From positions 372,001 through 436,000 of the forward strand of contig JADQAZ010000003.1 in the NCBI GenBank assembly GCA_018524345.1: a stretch of 64,000 bases of DNA, in the 5' to 3' direction. The translations under genes and the position numbers were made by a program. Below are positions 31,633-41,918 of this stretch, piece by piece; position 1 is the stretch's first letter, and each line of letters starts with the position of its first letter. The notes under the pieces are model-generated. The model was given only the letters and a program-made list of their open reading frames with translations. It was not told where the DNA came from and searched no databases. The stretch is from Harenicola maris. Its GTDB lineage: Bacteria > Pseudomonadota > Alphaproteobacteria > Rhodobacterales > Rhodobacteraceae.

Positions 31633-32447
31633 TGCGGCGGGCGGCAGGCTTGATCGGGCTTGTCCTTGGGGCACTGCCCGGGGTGGCCCTTGCCTGTGCG
31701 GCGCAGGCGCCGATGCCCGGTGTGGGCGGCGAGGCTGTGGCGCGGTATGAGGTGCCTGTGGGCAGCCGTACTGCGGCGCAGATCACCGCCGCGTGGTTTG
31801 CGGGGCCGGTGAAATATTACCCCCATGGTGTTCTGGGCGATGCGGTTGAGGCCTCTGTCCTGTCCGTGCGTGGCAGCGGGATTTCCCCTGAGGGGGCGGA
31901 TTGCGTTGTGACGGTGACACTGGGCGAGGATCACGTGTTTGAGGATCTGACCCCGCGTTTGGTTGATCTGGACGGGGATGGCGCGGCGGAGGTGGTTGCC
32001 GTGCGCAGCCATGTGGCACGCGGGGCGCAGCTTGCGGTGTACGGGATGCGGGATGGGGCCTTTGGTCTGATTGCCACCACCCCCTATATCGGCCAGCGCA
32101 ACCGGTGGCTTGCCCCTGTGGGGGCGGCGGATCTGGACGGGGACGGGGCGGTTGAGATTGCTTTTGTGGACCGTCCGCATCTGGCCAAGACCCTGCGTAT
32201 CTGGCGTTGGCAGGAGGGCGATCTGGTCGAGGTCGGCGGCTTTGCCGGTGTGAGCAACCATCGGATCGGGGAGAATTTTATCTCTGGCGGGTTGCGCGAT
32301 TGCGGGGCGGGGCCCGAGATGGTTCTGGCCAGGGGCGATTGGAGCGGGCTTCTGGCTCTGCGGTTTGACGGTAGTGAGGTGACCTCCACGCCGGTTGCGG
32401 GCGCGCCGGATGCGGAGGGCTTCGGGGCGGCTTTGAGCTGTTCTTGA
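31632..32447 (+). CDS. Secreted FG-GAP/VCBS-repeat protein
   Basis: 271 aa with a Sec signal (MRRAAGLIGLVLGALPGVALACA). Two calcium-binding DxDxDG repeats of the FG-GAP/VCBS type are evident: LVDLDGDGAAEVVAV and AADLDGDGAVEIAFVD, spaced about 60 residues apart. This suggests a beta-propeller-like periplasmic protein. Start overlaps the ferredoxin stop (TAATG). A strong terminator follows, so fdx and this gene form a two-gene unit. Role unknown. Confidence 0.85.
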
Positions 32448-32465
32448 GGTTCGCGAAGGAGTGGC

Positions 32466-32506
32466 AAAACGCCCCGTGACGGAGGATCTCTGTCACGGGG
32501 CGTTTT
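32466..32506. terminator. Strong bidirectional terminator
   Basis: AAAACGCCCCGTGAC (32466-32480) pairs perfectly with GTCACGGGGCGTTTT (32492-32506), with A's and T's at the ends that allow function in both directions. It separates the FG-GAP gene from the convergent small secreted protein. Confidence 0.92.
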
Positions 32507-32653
32507 CGTTTGCGCCCTTGGCGGAGGGGCAAACGCCAATGGCCGCCTGTTTGGAAAACCGGCGGCCAAGGCTGTCGTTCAGGTGAGTGGTGGTCTTGGG
32601 TCCGCTTTGGTCTCAGGCGCTTGGGTCAGGGGCGCCGAAGCGGGGTCTTTGAA

Positions 32654-32893
32654 TTAGCGTTTCGCCTTGGCGGCATCGGTTTCGGTTGGTTCAAGCACGA
32701 TGGCTTTGACCTTGCTGATGCCATGGGTGCTGATCGTGACCTGTGGTTGTTGCTGTGTCAGCTGTTTGACCACTTGGTGCTGGTTGTCAGCCTTGGCTTG
32801 GTTGAGGAACCACTCGTCAGCAGTGGTCCCGGCGGCGAAAGAGGGGACTGCGATCAGGGATGTGAGAGCAGCCGTGATAAGTAGTTTGGTCAT
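32654..32893 (-). CDS. Small secreted protein, paralogue A
   Basis: 79 aa. Signal peptide (MTKLLITAALTSLIAVPSFA), then GTTADEWFLNQAKADNQHQVVKQL. It shares about half of its first 45 residues with the 104-aa neighbour, including GTTAD-WF and ADN-H-V. Ribosome site GAAAGGA in a leader also shared with the neighbour. No domain recognised. Probably a periplasmic or extracellular protein that arose by tandem duplication and then diverged at the C-terminus. Confidence 0.75.
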   Translation of the reverse strand: MTKLLITAALTSLIAVPSFAAGTTADEWFLNQAKADNQHQVVKQLTQQQPQVTISTHGISKVKAIVLEPTETDAAKAKR

Positions 32894-32961
32894 GGCCTGG
32901 TTCCTTTCAGATAATCTGGCAGACCGTGTTTGGTGCCGGACAGGGGGGACGTTTGTTTGGC

Positions 32962-33067
32962 GATCTGCGGGACGCCAAGGGGGACAGAGAGCGGCCCGCA
33001 GATCACGCTGTCCCGCCGGAGCGGGACAGAGGGTGCCTGAAGAGGGTGCGGGAGAAGCGCCCTCTTC
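32962..33067. other. Three consecutive hairpins between the secreted paralogues
   Basis: GATCTGCGGG (32962-32971) with CCCGCAGATC (32995-33004); CTGTCCCGC (33008-33016) with GCGGGACAG (33021-33029); GAAGAGGG (33039-33046) with CCCTCTTC (33060-33067). No T runs. Could be a processed intercistronic RNA, a stability element or a small RNA. Confidence 0.6.
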
Positions 33068-33079
33068 GGGCGAGTGGTA

Positions 33080-33394
33080 TTAGTCAGTTACATCGTAAGG
33101 GAAGACTTTGGCTTCGCCTGTTGTGTAGACGCCTGTGATGTCGCCGTTTGCGATGGCGTTCACGGTGTGCTGGTCGTTGCCTTCGGCTGCTGCTGCTGCT
33201 GTTACGTTCAGAGCGTTGGAAGAGCCGCGTGTTCCGATGACGGCTGTGGAGCCTTTTTCAACTTGCATCAGAACAGCGTGGTTGTTGTCTGCTTCGAGCT
33301 GGGATTTGAACCAAGCGTCTGCTGTTGTGCCGCCAGCGAAAGCAGGGGCTGTGATGAGAGTTGCGAGGGCTGCGATTGCGAATGTAGTTTTCAT
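33080..33394 (-). CDS. Small secreted protein, paralogue B
   Basis: 104 aa. Signal peptide (MKTTFAIAALATLITAPAFA), then GTTADAWFKSQLEADNNHAVLMQVEKGSTAVIGTRG. Related to the 79-aa neighbour downstream over the first 45 residues, with a longer C-terminus (GVYTTGEAKVFPYDVTD). Ribosome site GAAAGGACC. Codon use is less GC-extreme at wobble positions (many GCT, GTT) than in housekeeping genes, which may indicate high expression. Function unknown. Confidence 0.78.
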   Translation of the reverse strand: MKTTFAIAALATLITAPAFAGGTTADAWFKSQLEADNNHAVLMQVEKGSTAVIGTRGSSNALNVTAAAAAEGNDQHTVNAIANGDITGVYTTGEAKVFPYDVTD

Positions 33395-33935
33395 GGTCAG
33401 GGTCCTTTCAGGAGGATGGTCAGAAGCTTTCGGCTTCGTCGGTCAGGTTGGTGTGTCAGGGAAGGGCTAGTCGTTTGCGCCTTCGATGAGTGGTAGATGC
33501 ACCCTGTGCTCCTGCAATAAAACTTCAAAAACTATGGGGCTTACTGTGCATTTGCGCACATCACTTCGCTGTGAGGCGTGAAACTGGGCGTATTTGACGC
33601 AAGATGTTGAAAATATACGCATTTTGTGCGGTATACATGTGCGATGTCACCGAAAATGGGGGTGTTTTCACGGATTGATCCCACATGTCACGGGGGCGTG
33701 AGCGCGAATGTTTCAAAATTCGTCGGCGGCCTCACAGGGGCGTGTTTGATTTTCGGAGGGCGCGCGCGGAATGTGGCGAAATCCGGGCGGGTTTCGGGGG
33801 GTGCGCCGGGAATTTTGGGGGTGCTTCGCGGCGCATTGAGTGAGTCTTGGCGCCGGTGGATGGCCGGTTCGGGGCAATTGCGTGGGGGCGGCGGCGCTGG
33901 GCGCGGGGGCTTTGCGCCGCCGGAGTTGTCTATAG
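33395..33935. other. 541-bp region without a convincing gene
   Basis: The left part (33395-33640) is relatively A/T-rich and should hold the promoter of the secreted-protein pair; it includes TGTGC-N6-GCACA at 33547-33562. The right part is GC-rich, with GGCGGCGC/GCGCCGCC (33890-33921) just past the purD stop. A 106-codon frame at 33626-33946 lacks a ribosome site and homology signs. Confidence 0.5.
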
Positions 33936-35204
33936 TCAACCCTTGAGGGCACGCCAGCCGATGTCGGAGCGCGAGAAGCCCTCTGGCCAGTCGATCCGGC
34001 CGAGCATGGCGTAGGCTTCTTTATGGGCCTCGGCCAGAGTTGCGCCGCGGGCGGTGACGTTCAGGACGCGCCCGCCTGTGGCGGTGAGGTCCGCGCCCTG
34101 CATTGTGGTGCCGGCGTGAAAGACCATATGGGTGCTGTCCTCTGGCAGGGCATCGAGGCCCTTGATCACTGTGCCTTTGGTATAGCTGCCCGGGTATCCC
34201 TTGGCGGCCATGACGACGGTGATGGCGTGATCCTCGGCCCAGTTGACCTGTGCCTGCGCAAGGCGGCCCTCGGCGGCGGCCTGAATGACGTCAAGCGCCT
34301 GTGCGCCGAGGCGCATCATCAGGGTCTGGCATTCGGGATCGCCAAAGCGGACGTTGTATTCCACCACGCGGGGTTTGCCGTTTTCGATCATCAGCCCGAC
34401 GAAGAGGACGCCCTGATAGGGGGCGCCGCGCCGCGCCATTTCGGCCAGCGTGGGTTTGACGATCTGGTCGATGGTTTTCTGGGTGACTTCGTCGGTCATG
34501 ACGGGGGCGGGGGAATAGGCGCCCATGCCGCCGGTGTTGGGGCCTGTGTCGCCCTCTCCCACACGTTTGTGGTCCTGCGCCGTGCCGAGGGGGAGGAATT
34601 CCTCGCCGTCGCAGAGGACAAAGAAGCTGGCTTCCTCGCCGGTCATGAACTCCTCGATCACCACCTCGGCCCCGGCTGCGCCGAAGGCCCCGCCGAACAT
34701 ATCCTCGACGGCGGCTGTGGCCTCCTCAACGGTCATGGCGACGGTGACGCCCTTGCCCGCGGCGAGCCCATCGGCCTTGACCACGATGGGCGCGCCTTGT
34801 GCCTCGATATAGGCGCAGGCGGATTTGGCATCGGTGAAACGCTCCCATGCGGCGGTGGGGGCACCGGCGGCGTCGAGCACCTCCTTGGCGAAACTCTTGG
34901 AGGCTTCAAGCTCCGCCGCGGCCTTGGAGGGGCCGAAGGTGGGGATGCCCGCGCCGCGCAGGGCATCGGCGACACCGGCGGCGAGGGGGGCCTCTGGCCC
35001 GATGATGACCAGCTCTGCCGCCATGTCATTGGCAAAACTCAGCACGGCGGCGGCGTCCTCGATATCCAGCGGGGCGCATTCGGCGATGGCGGCAATGCCC
35101 GCATTGCCCGGCGCGACGACGAGGCGGTCTGCCTTCGGGTTCTGGCTTACGGCCCAAGCCAGCGAATGTTCGCGGCCCCCGCCGCCAAGGATAAGGATGT
35201 TCAC
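33936..35204 (-). CDS. purD: Phosphoribosylamine--glycine ligase PurD
   Basis: Second step of de novo purine synthesis, joining glycine to phosphoribosylamine with ATP. The N-terminal MNILILGGGGREHSLAWA, PEAPLAAGVADALR, an ATP-grasp domain with VVKADGLAAGKGVTVA and EEFMTGEEASFFVLCDG, and the C-terminal GGRVLNVTARG are diagnostic. 422 aa, full length; starts with GTG. It is divergent from xseA with about 107 bp between. Confidence 0.97.
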   Translation of the reverse strand: MNILILGGGGREHSLAWAVSQNPKADRLVVAPGNAGIAAIAECAPLDIEDAAAVLSFANDMAAELVIIGPEAPLAAGVADALRGAGIPTFGPSKAAAELEASKSFAKEVLDAAGAPTAAWERFTDAKSACAYIEAQGAPIVVKADGLAAGKGVTVAMTVEEATAAVEDMFGGAFGAAGAEVVIEEFMTGEEASFFVLCDGEEFLPLGTAQDHKRVGEGDTGPNTGGMGAYSPAPVMTDEVTQKTIDQIVKPTLAEMARRGAPYQGVLFVGLMIENGKPRVVEYNVRFGDPECQTLMMRLGAQALDVIQAAAEGRLAQAQVNWAEDHAITVVMAAKGYPGSYTKGTVIKGLDALPEDSTHMVFHAGTTMQGADLTATGGRVLNVTARGATLAEAHKEAYAMLGRIDWPEGFSRSDIGWRALKG

Positions 35205-35311
35205 GTCGCGCCCCCGGTTTGTTATGTCTGTGACAAGTTCCCTTGGCCAATACCCAAGGACCGGGGTCGCGGCAAGACGGGGACACAGAAGTAAGGCAAG
35301 GACGCGCAGAA

Positions 35312-36925
35312 ATGGACCTGATTGATGACCCGCAGCCGGGCGAGAATGCGCCCGAGTTCACCGTTGGCGAGATTTCCGGCGCGGTAAAGCGTGTGCTGGA
35401 GGGGGAGTTTGGCCGCATCCGCGTGCGCGGCGAGGTCGGGCGCGTGGTTCTGGCGCGGTCGGGCCATATGTATTTCGACGTCAAGGACGACCGCAATTCC
35501 CTCGCCTGCACCTCGTGGAAGGGGCAGGTCTCGCGGCTGACCGTGCGGCCCGAGGAGGGGATGGAGGTTGTCGTCACCGGCAAGATGTCCGCCTTTGGTG
35601 GGCAGTCGAAATACAACATGAATGTGGATGATGTCGTTGTCGCGGGCGAGGGCGCGCTGATGGCGATGCTGGACAAGCGGCGGCGGGCGCTGGAGGCCGA
35701 GGGGCTGTTCGCGCCGGAGCGCAAGCAGCCGCTGCCCTATCTGCCCGAGGTGATCGGCGTCATCACATCGCCCACGGGGGCGGTGATCCGCGATATTCTG
35801 CACCGGTTGCGGGATCGGTTTCCGCGCAAGGTGCTGGTCTGGCCCGTGGCGGTGCAGGGCAAGGACTGTGCGCCGCAGGTGGCCCGCGCGATTGCGGGCT
35901 TTAATGCCATGACGCCGGGGGGCGCGCTGCCGCGGCCCGATCTGCTGATCGTGGCGCGGGGGGGCGGCTCGATCGAGGATCTGTGGGGGTTCAATGAGGA
36001 GATCGTCGCCCGGGCGGCGGGGGCCTCGGATATCCCGCTGATCTCTGCCGTGGGGCATGAGACCGATACAACTCTGATCGACCATGCCGCCGATAGGCGC
36101 GCGCCGACGCCGACGGCGGCGGCGGAGCTTGCCGTGCCGGTGCGGGTGGACCTGCTGGCTTGGCTTGAGGGGCAGGGCGGGCGGCTTATGGGCGCGGCGG
36201 CGCGGGGCCTTGGCCAGCGCCAGCAGCGCGTGGCCGATCTGGCCCGCGCCCTGCCGAGCAAGGACAGCCTTTTGGCGCATCCGCTGCAACGTTTTGATCT
36301 GGCCAGCCGCGATTTGCCCCGCGCCCTGATGCGCGGGGTGGAGCGGCGCGGCGGGGTTCTGGGCGCGATTGCGGGGCGGCTGCGCCCGCAGCTTTTGCTG
36401 GGCCGGATCGCGCAGGGGCGCGAGGCTTCGGCCAAGCTGGAGGCGCGGCGGGGGCCTGCGCTGTCGCGCAGTGTGGCGCTGTCGCGGCGCGGTTTGGTGG
36501 ATGTGTCCGCGCGTTTGCGCCTGCCCGGCCTGAGCCGCGATATCACGCGGCGGAAGGAGGCATTGGCGGGCCTTGCGGGGCGGCTGGAGGCCGCATCAAA
36601 GGACCGTTTGGCGCGCGAAGATGCCCGTGTCGCGGCATTGGGCCGCGTGCTTGGCACGCTGGGCTATCACCAGACATTGCAGCGCGGCTTTGCCGTGGTG
36701 CGGGCGGGCGGCGCGGTGGTGACGACAGCGCAGGCCGCACAGGGTGCGGCGGCGCTGGAGGTGCAGTTTGCGGATGCGCGAGTGAATGTAGTGCCGCTGG
36801 CGGAGGGGGCGGATACGCCCACGACGCCTGTGCCCGCTGTGCCCGCTGCGCCTGCTGCGGCGAAGCCGAAGCCCAAGGCGAAGCGGGCCAAGCCCGCCCC
36901 GCCGGAGCAGGGCGATTTGTTTTAG
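35312..36925 (+). CDS. xseA: Exodeoxyribonuclease VII large subunit XseA
   Basis: Catalytic subunit of ExoVII, which degrades single-stranded DNA. N-terminal OB-fold (FTVGEISGAVKRVLEGEFGRIRVRGEVG...GHMYFDVKDD), then the catalytic domain with VIGVITSPTGAVIRDILHRLRDRFPRKVLVWPVAVQG, IVARGGGSIEDLWGFNEE and ISAVGHETDTTLIDHAADRRAPTPTAAAEL. The helical C-terminal region follows, ending in a Pro/Ala/Lys tail. At 537 aa it is somewhat long. Start at MDLIDDPQPGE; a start 69 bases upstream is possible. The small subunit XseB is not here. Confidence 0.96.
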   Translation: MDLIDDPQPGENAPEFTVGEISGAVKRVLEGEFGRIRVRGEVGRVVLARSGHMYFDVKDDRNSLACTSWKGQVSRLTVRPEEGMEVVVTGKMSAFGGQSKYNMNVDDVVVAGEGALMAMLDKRRRALEAEGLFAPERKQPLPYLPEVIGVITSPTGAVIRDILHRLRDRFPRKVLVWPVAVQGKDCAPQVARAIAGFNAMTPGGALPRPDLLIVARGGGSIEDLWGFNEEIVARAAGASDIPLISAVGHETDTTLIDHAADRRAPTPTAAAELAVPVRVDLLAWLEGQGGRLMGAAARGLGQRQQRVADLARALPSKDSLLAHPLQRFDLASRDLPRALMRGVERRGGVLGAIAGRLRPQLLLGRIAQGREASAKLEARRGPALSRSVALSRRGLVDVSARLRLPGLSRDITRRKEALAGLAGRLEAASKDRLAREDARVAALGRVLGTLGYHQTLQRGFAVVRAGGAVVTTAQAAQGAAALEVQFADARVNVVPLAEGADTPTTPVPAVPAAPAAAKPKPKAKRAKPAPPEQGDLF

Positions 36926-36928
36926 GGA

Positions 36929-37363
36929 TTAGACGCCGATATCGGGGCCGAGGCAGAGCATCGGCTCGTCGGCCTCTGTGATTTCGGTGAGTTCGGTCTG
37001 GCCGGGGGTATCCTGGAAGAGGGCGCGCAGGCCGGTCGGCTCGTTAAAGAAGGTCCAGCATTGCGGATCGCCCTCGGCGTCTTCGTAGATAAAGCAGATG
37101 AAGGGGCCGTCTTCGTACCAGTATCCGTCTTTGCATTGGCCATCGAGGAAGGACCATTTGACCTGTCTGTCCGGCAGGTATTGCTCCACGCCGTAGGCCT
37201 CTCCGAGGTTGTTGTAGTAAAGTGTGCGGTCTTTGACATAGGCGTCGAATTCGGCGCCGGTCATGGGGGTGCTGTCCTGCGCCCATGTGGCGGGGGCGAT
37301 CAGGCACAGGGCCGCGGCGGCGAAGCGGCGCAGGGTGGCGCGGCGGGAGGCTGTCTTTTGCAT
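36929..37363 (-). CDS. Secreted protein of unknown function
   Basis: 144 aa. N-terminal signal MQKTASRRATLRRFAAAALCLIAPATWAQ, basic start and Ala-rich core; the SRR...R pattern is not a full Tat motif. The mature part has MTGAEFDAYVKDRTLYYNNLGEAYGVEQYLP, DGQCKDGYWYEDGPFICFIYEDAEGDPQCWTF and three or four cysteines, which look disulfide-capable. It resembles uncharacterised periplasmic proteins of Rhodobacteraceae. Start chosen at the signal peptide; the upstream frame overlaps the AlkB-like gene and is not supported. It ends 3 bp from xseA, tail to tail. Confidence 0.75.
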   Translation of the reverse strand: MQKTASRRATLRRFAAAALCLIAPATWAQDSTPMTGAEFDAYVKDRTLYYNNLGEAYGVEQYLPDRQVKWSFLDGQCKDGYWYEDGPFICFIYEDAEGDPQCWTFFNEPTGLRALFQDTPGQTELTEITEADEPMLCLGPDIGV

Positions 37364-37445
37364 ATGAAATCGGGCCTTTGGGTTTCTGCGGGGTCTTTGG
37401 CGGGAGCCTGCCAGAATTGCTGGGGGCTGGCCAGATGGCCCTTGG

Positions 37446-38555
37446 TCACATGGGCGTGGTCGGCAAAGGCGCGCCCTTTGCGCGGCCCTGTTTCGCAACC
37501 TGCGGGTCCATCACCCGCCGCCAGAGGGGCGGGATCAGGGCGATGCTTGCCATGACCGGCAGGGAATGGGGCAGCATCGGCCCCTCTTCGGGCAGGCCAA
37601 GGGCCGGAAAGGGGCGCGCGGGGTGGGCGTGATGGTCCGAATGGTGCGGGGCGTTGAGCATCAGCAGGGAAGAGAACCACTGCGGCGCGTTCCACGAATG
37701 GGCCGGGCCGACGGGGACATAGCCGCCGCCGGGTTTGGCCGCGCGGGTCAGCCCGTAGTGTTGGACGTAGTCCGACAGCAGGAGCTGCATCTGGGCGTAG
37801 CTGCCAAGGGCGATCAGGGCGAGCACCCCGCCTGCGCCGCCGATCAGGGCTGCGGCGGCAAGGGTGAGCCATGCGCCCGCGAAATATTGGATATAGGGGT
37901 GGCGCAGGCGGGGCAGGCCGCGTTTTTGCAGCCTTTCGGATTCAATCCGCAGCCCGGCGCGGAAGGAGCCGAGCCATGCCCTCCGCGCGAAGTGGTAGAA
38001 ATTCTCCCCCAGTCTGGCGGTATTCGGATCGCGCGGGGTGGCGACGTAGCGATGGTGGATATGGGGATGGGCCGAGGCGTGGTGACCAAAGAGCAGCGTT
38101 ATATAGACCCAGCGGCCCAGCCGGTTCGGCAGGCGGGCGCTGCGGTGGATCAGCTCATGCGCGTTGGAGTTCTGCACCTGTCCGAGGAAGAGGCTGAGCG
38201 CCATGAAGAGCAGCGCCTTATCCGCCAGCCCGATGCCCGCCCCGCCCGAGAGCGACCAGACCCCCATGGCCAGCAGCGGGAAATGCAGCAGCGCCAGTGT
38301 GAGCGAGAGGGCGTGGCCCGCAGGAAACTCGGTTTCCGGATCGGCGGGGTCGGCGGCGGCGCTGATCAGCCGGTCGAGCGCGAAGGTCAGCACGGTCATA
38401 AAGGCCAGCGCCGCCGCCGCCCAAAGCCCGCCGCGCAGGGCGGCGGCAAAGAGGAGCGCCGCAGGGGTGAGTGTGGCGAGCGAAAAGAGGGCAACGGGGC
38501 GGTAAATGGTGTGGCCTTTCGTGGTTTGGGCATAGTTTAGCGGCTTTGCCGCCAT
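37446..38555 (-). CDS. alkB: AlkB-like membrane fatty-acid/alkane hydroxylase
   Basis: 369-aa integral-membrane di-iron hydroxylase of the alkane 1-monooxygenase family. The eight-histidine motifs are present: NAHELIHR, HHASAHPHIHHRY (HxxxHH type) and NAPHHSDHHAHPAR, plus YVQHYGL, which is typical of AlkB. Several transmembrane helices precede them. In Rhodobacteraceae such single genes are usually annotated as alkane 1-monooxygenase; the substrate is unproven and no rubredoxin is adjacent. The open frame extends 1.4 kb upstream across ftsY but that is antisense GC-bias. Start ATG lacks a good ribosome site. Confidence 0.88.
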   Translation of the reverse strand: MAAKPLNYAQTTKGHTIYRPVALFSLATLTPAALLFAAALRGGLWAAAALAFMTVLTFALDRLISAAADPADPETEFPAGHALSLTLALLHFPLLAMGVWSLSGGAGIGLADKALLFMALSLFLGQVQNSNAHELIHRSARLPNRLGRWVYITLLFGHHASAHPHIHHRYVATPRDPNTARLGENFYHFARRAWLGSFRAGLRIESERLQKRGLPRLRHPYIQYFAGAWLTLAAAALIGGAGGVLALIALGSYAQMQLLLSDYVQHYGLTRAAKPGGGYVPVGPAHSWNAPQWFSSLLMLNAPHHSDHHAHPARPFPALGLPEEGPMLPHSLPVMASIALIPPLWRRVMDPQVAKQGRAKGAPLPTTPM

Positions 38556-38657
38556 GGGCGAGGGGAGTTTACGGGGAAAACATGAATTTTCCGCCTCACT
38601 CTTCCATCCCGCTCCGGTGGGGTTTAGGTGGAAAGGACCGCAATACCGGGGGGCCAG

Positions 38658-40063
<1,406 letters not shown>

Positions 40064-40067
<4 letters not shown>

Positions 40068-41002
40068 AGCAGGCGCTGCGGGCGGCGGCCTTTGGCCTTG
40101 TGGCGGGGATGCCCCTTGGCGCGCAGGCGCAGATCGGCATGTCGCAGGGGCTCTGTGCCGAGAGCGTTTCCAAGATTGCCGGGGCGCTGCGGCCCCAATC
40201 CCCCGGCCTTGCGGGGGCCTTTGCGGGCCGTGTGGGCGAGGTCAAGCTCGCCGCCGGGGGCTGGTGCGTTTTGCAGCGCGTCGAGGCGGAGACGGATGCG
40301 GGGCATCTGAGCATCGGGACCTTGAAATGGAAGGCGGGCGGGTTTGACCGTGTGCTTTACGAGAACCTGCCGCCGGAGCGCGCCGATCTTGCCCTTGAGG
40401 ATGCGCGTCTGACCGCCAGCGGCGGGCGCAGCCTGTCGCAGCGTCTGTCGGGCGGGAAGGCGGTTGAGGTGAGCTTTGATGCCTCTGTCTCCTATCGTTG
40501 GACCAGTTGGAACAAGCAGGCCGAGGTCAAACTTGCCGTCACCACCGAGGCGGGCGAGGAGGTGACCCTCTCGGCGCAGGTGGGCGGGGTGGACCTTGAT
40601 GCCCCAGGCACTTTGGAGGGGCGCGGTGCGGCTTGGCGTATTCGCAAGGCCGATGCTTTGGTGCAGGGGCGGGGCAATATCGGCCCGCTGATGATTGCCG
40701 CCCTGATGGCCGATGGGCAGAGCCGCGATGAGGCCGAGGAGCGCCTTGAGGACACCGGTTTCTGGATTTCCGCCGCGGCGCGGATCATGCCCTCTGCCAT
40801 GCTGGATTCGCGGTCGAGTGCGGCCCTGATCTCCGCCCTGTCGGGCTGGCCGAATATGCGCGGGGTGACCAAGCTGCGCCTTGACAGCGCCAAGGGGATT
40901 GGCCCTGCGGAGGTGCGCCTGCTTGAGGGGGCGGGGCCGAAGCTCTCCTCCCTCAGTGAGGTTTTGGAGGGGCTGAAGCTGACCGTGAGCCATGCGCCTT
41001 AG
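40064..41002 (+). CDS. Periplasmic protein of unknown function
   Basis: 312 aa with a signal peptide ([22 protein letters not shown], cleaved before QIGM). The mature part is mostly beta-strand by appearance, with regular alternation ([40 protein letters not shown]) and one pair of cysteines (GLCAES, GWCVLQ). No named family recognised. GTG start within the ftsY stop (GTGA overlap) suggests that it is co-translated with ftsY and the two genes that follow. Confidence 0.75.
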
Positions 41003-41011
41003 GCCCGGGTC

Positions 41012-41914
41012 GTGAGCGACTGGATCATTGCCCTTGAGGGGACGGAGGCGGGGCATCATCTGGCGATGGTCCTTGCCCTGACGGCGGCGTTTTTGCACGC
41101 GGTTTTCGGGTCCTTGCAGAAGGGGCGCCATGATCCGTGGATCACCCGCGGGGTGATTGATTTCTGGATGGTGCTGTTGTCGGCCCCCTTTGCCCTGTTC
41201 GCCGTGCCATGGCCGCAGGGCGGGCAGTGGGTTTTGCTGCTCGGGGTCATGGCGATCCACTTTGTGTATAAGGCGGGGATGGCTTTGGCCTATAGCCGCG
41301 GGGCCTTTACGGTTGTTTACCCTGTGGTGCGCGGGTCGGGGGCGCTGTTCACGGTTCTGGGGGCCTGGGTGTTCTTTGGCGAGCGGTTCACTGTGTGGCA
41401 GTGGAGCGGGGTTGCGGTGCTCTGTGCGGGGATCTTCGGGCTGGCGGGATACAACATGCGCAAGGTCGTGGTGGCGCGCGAGACGCTTTTGGCGGCGCTT
41501 GGGCTGGCTGTTCTGACGGGGGTTATGACGGCGATCTATACGACTTATGACGCCTATGTGATCCGGGTGATGCCGGACCCGTTTACCTTCCTTGCGTGGT
41601 TCTTTTTCCTTTCGTCCATCGATTTTGCCCTGATCGGCGCATGGCGGTGGCGGCGGGCGCAAAGCGTGCCGGAGGCAGGCAGGCTTGTGCTGCGGGGCGC
41701 CTTGGGGGCGGTGATCGCCTTTGGCTCCTTTGGCGGGGTGATGCTGGCGACGCGGTTGGGGAATGTGGGCGAGGCGGCGGTGATGCGCGAGACCTCGACC
41801 GTCTTTGCGGCGATTATCGGCTGGGTGGTCTTGAAAGAGGCGGTCGGCCCCCGCAGATTGGCATTAATGATATTGATCGCGGCAGGTGCCGTGATCGTGG
41901 AAGCAGGAGGCTAA
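41012..41914 (+). CDS. DMT superfamily (EamA) transporter
   Basis: 300 aa, ten predicted transmembrane helices in two EamA repeats. The first repeat ends with RGSGALFTVLGAWVFFGERFTVWQWSGVAVLCAGIF and the second with RETSTVFAAIIGWVVLKEAVGPRRLALMILIAAGAVIVE, the signature of drug/metabolite exporters. Starts with GTG, 9 bp after the previous gene, and ends 4 bp before ispZ, so part of the ftsY unit. Substrate unknown. Confidence 0.88.
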   Translation: MSDWIIALEGTEAGHHLAMVLALTAAFLHAVFGSLQKGRHDPWITRGVIDFWMVLLSAPFALFAVPWPQGGQWVLLLGVMAIHFVYKAGMALAYSRGAFTVVYPVVRGSGALFTVLGAWVFFGERFTVWQWSGVAVLCAGIFGLAGYNMRKVVVARETLLAALGLAVLTGVMTAIYTTYDAYVIRVMPDPFTFLAWFFFLSSIDFALIGAWRWRRAQSVPEAGRLVLRGALGAVIAFGSFGGVMLATRLGNVGEAAVMRETSTVFAAIIGWVVLKEAVGPRRLALMILIAAGAVIVEAGG

Positions 41915-41918
41915 GACT

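Noticed and set aside
33626-33946. 106-codon plus-strand frame before purD
   Set aside because: No ribosome site, no domain, overlaps the purD tail, and composition is like surrounding non-coding sequence.
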